From: Diphasiastrum complanatum
Taxonomy: Eukaryota; Streptophyta; Lycopodiopsida; Lycopodiales; Lycopodiaceae
DNA length: 64,000 bases
Direction of reading: 5' to 3'
Assembly (NCBI GenBank): GCA_029204225.1
Contig: CM055104.1
Coordinates: 38,618,527 to 38,682,526, forward strand
Below the pieces are notes generated by a model that saw nothing but the letters and a program-made list of their open reading frames with translations, was not told the DNA's origin and ran no database searches. Shown here in pieces: positions 58,902 to 64,000 of this stretch; within the stretch, counting starts at the first letter, position 1, and each line of letters starts with the position of its first letter. Made by a program: the position numbers and the translations under genes.

Positions 58902-60990
58902 TGTTAAAATTGAAAAACAATCCATATTGATTTCTTGGCTTGCTACAAATGTTGTACCATGCAAGTATGTAGCTCATTAATGCGAAATGCCAATTTTGGC
59001 CTACATAGAACTTGAGCTACATGGTTATGTATTATCTAGTTTGATAAATGCAACTTGCATATAGTTTGTAGACATAGAATTAGCATGATTATGCTTGTAG
59101 AAAGTCGTGGCAACTCACATGCATTAATTGTAAGTGATCCATAGTGACATGCAAGGCATGCACAAAGTTTAATGGACACATGCATGATGATTTGGACATT
59201 TCTAGTTAGAACTAGTACACTTGTAAAAAGTTGGTAGAATTTCATGCATGACAAGTGACAAATGTCACATAGACTCTAGATGTCACTTTAGATGTCATTT
59301 TGGAATGGATAGATGTGGTTCTACCTCGAGCTACCTCAATCTCCATAAATATGTGTAGCTCTCCACACAATCAATGATGAAGAACCAAAGTTTTCTAGCT
59401 ATCTCATGCCATTTTGGATCTAAACAAATATTGCTTGTTATCTCTCTAGCTCTCTCTCTCTCTAACTCGTGTTGAGGCTAATGCTCATACACTGAAATCT
59501 TGTATTTTTATTCATTCTTTGAATCATTGCTATTATATTCTGTTGATTAGCATGCTGGATTGTGAATTAGCCATTTCTTCTGAACTAGATTTTGTTGATC
59601 AATCTAGAATCAGGTTATAGTGCCAATCACAAAGCTTAATTAAGACCAGTCACTCTTGTGGACATTCCCCACACGTGTGAATTCTGGAAATTTTGTCATG
59701 ATATCAGAGCTTCATTAAGCTTTGCATGCTAACAACTCTGATTGTACAAGAAACTAAGAGCTAAATCAAGCAAAAAAATTGTTTTGCACTTCTTCTAACC
59801 TCTCTCTAAAGTGTATTTGGATCAAATCGGACTTGAACTGAATTTTTAGACCTGAATTGAGGTAGTACGGAATTCTGAAATTTCGCACGTGTGAAAATCA
59901 GAGTTTTTCAGTCCCTTTGTTCTCCTTACTTATGGATCCAAAGATAGCAATGTTATAGCTTGATGGAAAGCATTTGATCTGTACTTTCCATAGAAATTGA
60001 AAGCAAATCAATCTGATGTGCCTAGCAGGAGTTATAAGCTCTTAAAGAGGATAGGGATAGGTCCAAAATCTGAGTGACAGCATTTTGATTTGATTCAATT
60101 ATACTTTGTTCTGAATCCATTGTTTTGAGCATCCAACACAAGAAACTGTAGATCAAGACTGAGTTTGAAGTATTTGAACACCCTTTGAGCCTTCTGAGTG
60201 TCAATAGTGTTTTCTTTTGAAGCATTTCACACGTGCCAAAAGTAGGATTCAAACTAGCCAAAGTGTCTCAAACCACTTTTAGTGTCTGATCTAGATAACT
60301 TGTCTTGTGGAATATTTGAGATTCATCTCAAATATAGTTGCAAATGTTTCACATAGGAAGGTAGTTCAACCTTGAAAATACCTATAGTGAAAGAGAGCAG
60401 CAACTCTAAGTCTGATAGGAACAAGCTCAAACATATCTCAATCCAATAACTAAGAAGTCTTCATTATAATGGCATCTTAGGGAGGATATCTTCTAGAAGC
60501 CAGTGAAAGACTAAACACTTCTAATTACTCAATTTGGAAGTTAAGAATAGAGTCTGTTTTGATACTCCAGGATGTTATGGATATTGTGCTTGGTGTTGAG
60601 TAGGAGCCTCAAGCACAAGTTGAAATTCCTAAATATAAGAAGAGAGCTAGAATGGCTCTACATTTCATTAAGATGAATGTATCTAATGAAATTTTGAGAG
60701 AGATAGAATCTTGCACTACAGCCAAAGAAGCTTGGGATGCACTAAAGACCATCTATGAAGCAAAGAATACTTCTAGAATACTCACTCTTAGGAATCAGAT
60801 TTTACAAAGTTTCCAAAGAAGTGAAGAGAGTGCATCTAACTATGTTCTGAGAGTTAAAGATTTACATAGAGAGCATTTCTATGTTGGTGTTACCATTAAC
60901 CAAGTTGAGCTAGTTTAAGTCATACTGAATGGCTTGAGAGATGACTTTGATAATCTTGCATTAGAGGAGTTCTCAATATCAAAAAGACCC
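58902..60990 (+). mobile_element. Copia element E: LTR, leader and gag (fossil)
   Basis: LTR 58902-59698 (TGTTAAAATTG ... TTTTGTCA), primer site TGATATCAGAGC at 59699-59710, a leader of about 760 bp, then gag from about 60471 with SNYSIWKLRIESVLI, KMNVSNEILREIESCTTA, AWDALKTIYEAKNTSRIL and NYVLRVKDLHREH. It ends at about 60990 without pol or 3' LTR. It is inserted in the C-family gag-protease fragment to its left. A few breaks. Confidence 0.82.
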
Positions 60991-61484
60991 TTTAAGGAAT
61001 GCCATGTAGGATATACAAAAATATCAAAATAAATAAAATAATATTGTTTATTTGCTTGCCCACACCACTCCCAAGGCCTCCCCAATTCCCAATGATCTAA
61101 CCATAGTGTCTATAGTCACAGTTAAGAACTGTTAATAGTTCGCAATATAACTTGACTAAATTCAAAAATATTCCCTCCATTGGTTACAAAAAGAGCAATA
61201 TTTTCACTGGATCTAGAATATGACCGCCATCCCCAAATTCAAATCAAGAAAAATTGCAAAATGTTTACATATGCATTCCTTCCACGAGAATGGAAATATG
61301 AGCGCCAACTACCTATTGGAATGAAAAAATGAGCTGCATTTCCAAATTTGAATCAAGCATACAAGCATGGAGATTGGATTGATCGTACATAGTATATAAT
61401 ATAATCAAAGATGAGTATTTTGTTTTGCTTCATAGAATCTAGTCATAGTACTTTGATGCAACTGATTACTCTATTATTTTTCTG
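60991..61484. other. Unassigned interval before the right-edge locus
   Basis: AT-rich, no coding signal; contains near-repeated CCCCAAATTCAAATCAAG words (about 61234 and 61348). It could be the promoter or first intron of the locus to its right. Confidence 0.35.
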
Positions 61485-63999
61485 ATGATGACATTATATC
61501 ATCTACATGTGGATATCCCTATTGATTTGGCACCTTTTCAGAGAAGAGGAGGCAAAGGAGTTCAAATATCTGCTGGAGATTGTTCTCGTTACAGGGCAGA
61601 AGGAAAGAAAAACGTGGATTTGTGGACAGATGGAACATTATATCCACAAGATCCAAGCACTTTGACACATTCCACATTCTCTTCAATAACTCATTTAGTT
61701 ACATGGATATGCAATTGGCATAGTGGATTACTAGGATATTGTGAAAGATTGCAAAACCATGGAAAACAACTTTATATGAATAAAGTTCACTTTTTAGAAG
61801 GTGAGTTAATTCGGATATCCTCTTATTGTCAGAATAGAGATTGTCATCTCCAAAAGACGTTAGAAGAAAATGAACAACTTAAAAAAAATAATAAATCATT
61901 ACAGAAGATAACAATCAATATCAAATCAGAACTAGAGCAAATGCAATCAGTCTTACAGTCTATTCGTATTGAAAACTTACAATTACTGAAGGATGTGGAT
62001 TTGGTAAAGAAGAAGGCTGAAAGTAAGAAGCGAAAGCGACAAAGTTGCAAGGATATTCAAACGCTTTCAAAAGGAGGTTATCAAAATAGAAGGATCCGTG
62101 TATTCAAGTAAGCATATTCTAAATTTTGTAAGTTTTTCAATGACATTTGGATTTAATTTCAGCTATGGTGATATTCTGTTAACCATCTGTTTTTTTTGCA
62201 GATATGCATTAGTAGCTCCTCGGAATATTAAAGACAATGCTTCACTAGGAATGTCATTGGGCACAATATTGACTTGCAAATCCGTTGAGTGTATCATGAT
62301 GAATAATAGGATTTCAAATGTTAAGTGTAAAATAGCAGAGTCTTTGATGGTGGACATTCAAAATATTTTAGATAAGACTATAGTTCAGGGTGCTTGTGAT
62401 TTTGCAGGTATTAGTAGGGAAGCATATGCAACCAAATTTAAACTAATTAGAGAAGCTTTTAAGCAAGTTCAAATTAGAAAAGTCCCAATCCCTAGGACAT
62501 ATCACTTGAAGAAAGAGAGGGATACATTAAACATAGGTATGCATAAGATCACTGGAACTCCATTTCATATTGAGGAGGTGTATAAAACTGATGGAAGATC
62601 GATATTCTATAATTAATCAAACAATTTATTTGTTGATCTAAATTACTTGCTGAGATACATCGTCACATTCTATGATATAACCTATGAAAAGGTGAATGGC
62701 AAAACAATCATAGTACTTAAGTTAGATGAGTCAAAAATTGTGAAAGGGCAGAAGATGGAAAGGGTTAGTATAACTCTCATGAATGGTGCTCTATCCCAAA
62801 CAGAGAACCAAGAAGATTTCAAATTCAGTGTCCAGTCAGAAAATGATATATGGTGGTTGGCAGCGTTTCAGGTAACTAGCCTCATTATTACATTACATTC
62901 ATTGAATAGTATTAGTACATTGTAAACTAAGTATAATTAATTCTTTGGACAGGTGCTGAAAGAGGATCATGATATATTATCATGGATATTCTCAAGGACA
63001 TCTTATCCTAGGATCATCAAGGACCATATGGATGAAGGATTTCTCAATGTTCTAGGAGTTGGAGACTTCAATGTTGAATGACACTTAGCAAGTGATTTGA
63101 AAACATTGAAATGTATGTATAATGTCTCTCACGGTGCTACATCAAAACACCCTTGTTTGTACTGCATGAAAATGGCAAAAGATGTAACTAGGAGTACAGG
63201 AATTACTAGAGAATATGCAGATCCAAACTGGAAGCCTGTGCTGCCTATCCCCTTAAAAAATGTGCATGTTTGCACTCTTCATGCAAAAGTTAGATTAATA
63301 GAAAAGATCATTTATCTTCATATAGTTTTTGCTTGGAATACTAAGCCAGCATCATTAGCAAAGGAAGCTATCTCTCGATTAGAAGATGTTTTATCAAAAG
63401 CAGGACTCCATAAAGGACATGTCAAAATTCAAAAAGATGAAAAGCTTTCAGGAAAGAATGGGAACATGCCAACTAAGCCAAGCATAGGAGGAGCAAAAGC
63501 ACGTCATTTTCTATCAAATCATACTGGTAAGGCTTCTAATATTCAACACTCAGTCTGGACAGATATTATTGCTACCACTCAAGACTTCGAGAAAGACGGC
63601 AAAACCAGAGTACTAAAAGTTGATGTATGGAAAAAGCTTGATTGTATGATTGCTATTTTAAGAAAAGAAAAATACTCTGATATTGATAAGATAGCTGTCC
63701 AGAGGACTTGTGTCAAGTTTGTTAATGCAATATCAAAAGCATAGGGAGAAGATCACATCACTCATTACGTGGTTAGTATAAAATTTTCAAAATGCTTTCA
63801 AATTTTCATATATATTTAGATCTAAACATAAGACTAACATTATGATTTTGACATATGTAGCACATACTAAGAGATCATACAACATTTTTTGCAAATACAT
63901 ATGGAAGCTTGAGTGTATGGTCATCACAAGGGATGGAGAAGTCACACTGGCAAGCACGAGCAGCATTTCATCGAAATACACAACATGGAGGAACCAATG
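61485..63999 (+). pseudogene. Unrecognised multi-exon locus, possibly a DNA-transposon protein
   Basis: Four coding blocks separated by canonical introns: 61485-62107, intron 62108-62201 (GTAAGC ... TTTTTTTTGCAG), 62202-62870, intron about 62871-62953 (GTAACT ... TTGGACAG), 62954-63770, intron about 63771-63860 (GTTAGTAT ... TATGTAG), 63861 to the window edge. Block 1 has a Lys/Glu-rich coiled coil (about residues 110-185) and a basic end (KKKAESKKRKRQS). Block 2 carries KTIIVLKLDESKIVKGQKMERVSI. Block 3 has NVSHGATSKHPCLYC followed by NVHVCTLHAKVRLIEK, a Cys/His arrangement that could bind zinc. Block 4 has SSQGMEKSHWQARAAF and HRNTQHGG. About three in-frame stops suggest a recent loss of function, unless they fall in unrecognised introns. 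I cannot name the family; a DDE-type transposase with a zinc insertion is only a guess. Confidence 0.6.
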
Positions 64000-64000
64000 A

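Overview
This window looks like nuclear DNA of a land plant with a large, retroelement-packed genome. No flowering-plant hallmark is visible. The Penelope-like element, the Gypsy and Copia families and the long pure AG/CT tracts would fit a fern, lycophyte or gymnosperm; that placement is inference. Only one clearly intact host gene is present, an uninterrupted P-class PPR gene at 39243-41579. A second, multi-exon coding locus (61485-63999) runs off the right edge. It is either an unrecognised gene or the protein of a DNA transposon.

Layout. 1-6309: Copia element A (minus), long LTRs, decayed. 6310-9153: pieces of two more Copia elements (B minus, and a plus-strand leader). 9154-about 12890: Copia C (plus) with 5' LTR, primer site, gag and protease region, followed by sequence that no longer looks like integrase. 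About 12900-18690: two Gypsy fragments in opposite orientation (K minus, L plus), each carrying the same kind of extra ORF (a globular domain, then a low-complexity linker, then coiled coil) downstream of pol, then an LTR with a TATA box. 19480-20590: simple repeats. 20595-31183: a Penelope-like element bounded by two direct repeats (CT tract plus a 101-bp unique tail). It is split by a non-autonomous LTR element (24519-29680) whose LTRs, primer site, polypurine tract and 5-bp target duplication can all be read. 31184-33895: chromodomain Gypsy remnant (minus). 33896-34900: end of a Copia element (plus). 35574-38040: Gypsy LTR, leader and gag (plus). 38041-38515: Copia C-family scrap.

38690-45700 is the low-copy island: two tRNA-derived SINE copies, one with an 18-bp target duplication, flank the PPR gene. 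45720-60990 is again nested Copia debris (D, C-family LTR, G, F, H, E), with opposite-strand fusions at about 50010 and 58036, a 275-bp palindrome around a TA tract (56512-56786) and a 182-bp AG tract.

The genes do not form a pathway. The window records repeated retroelement insertion and rearrangement around one organelle-RNA gene. The items most worth a second look are the Penelope-like element with no visible endonuclease, the duplicated Gypsy extra ORF, the unrecognised multi-exon locus at the right edge, and the dimeric tandem repeat in the leader of the non-autonomous LTR element.
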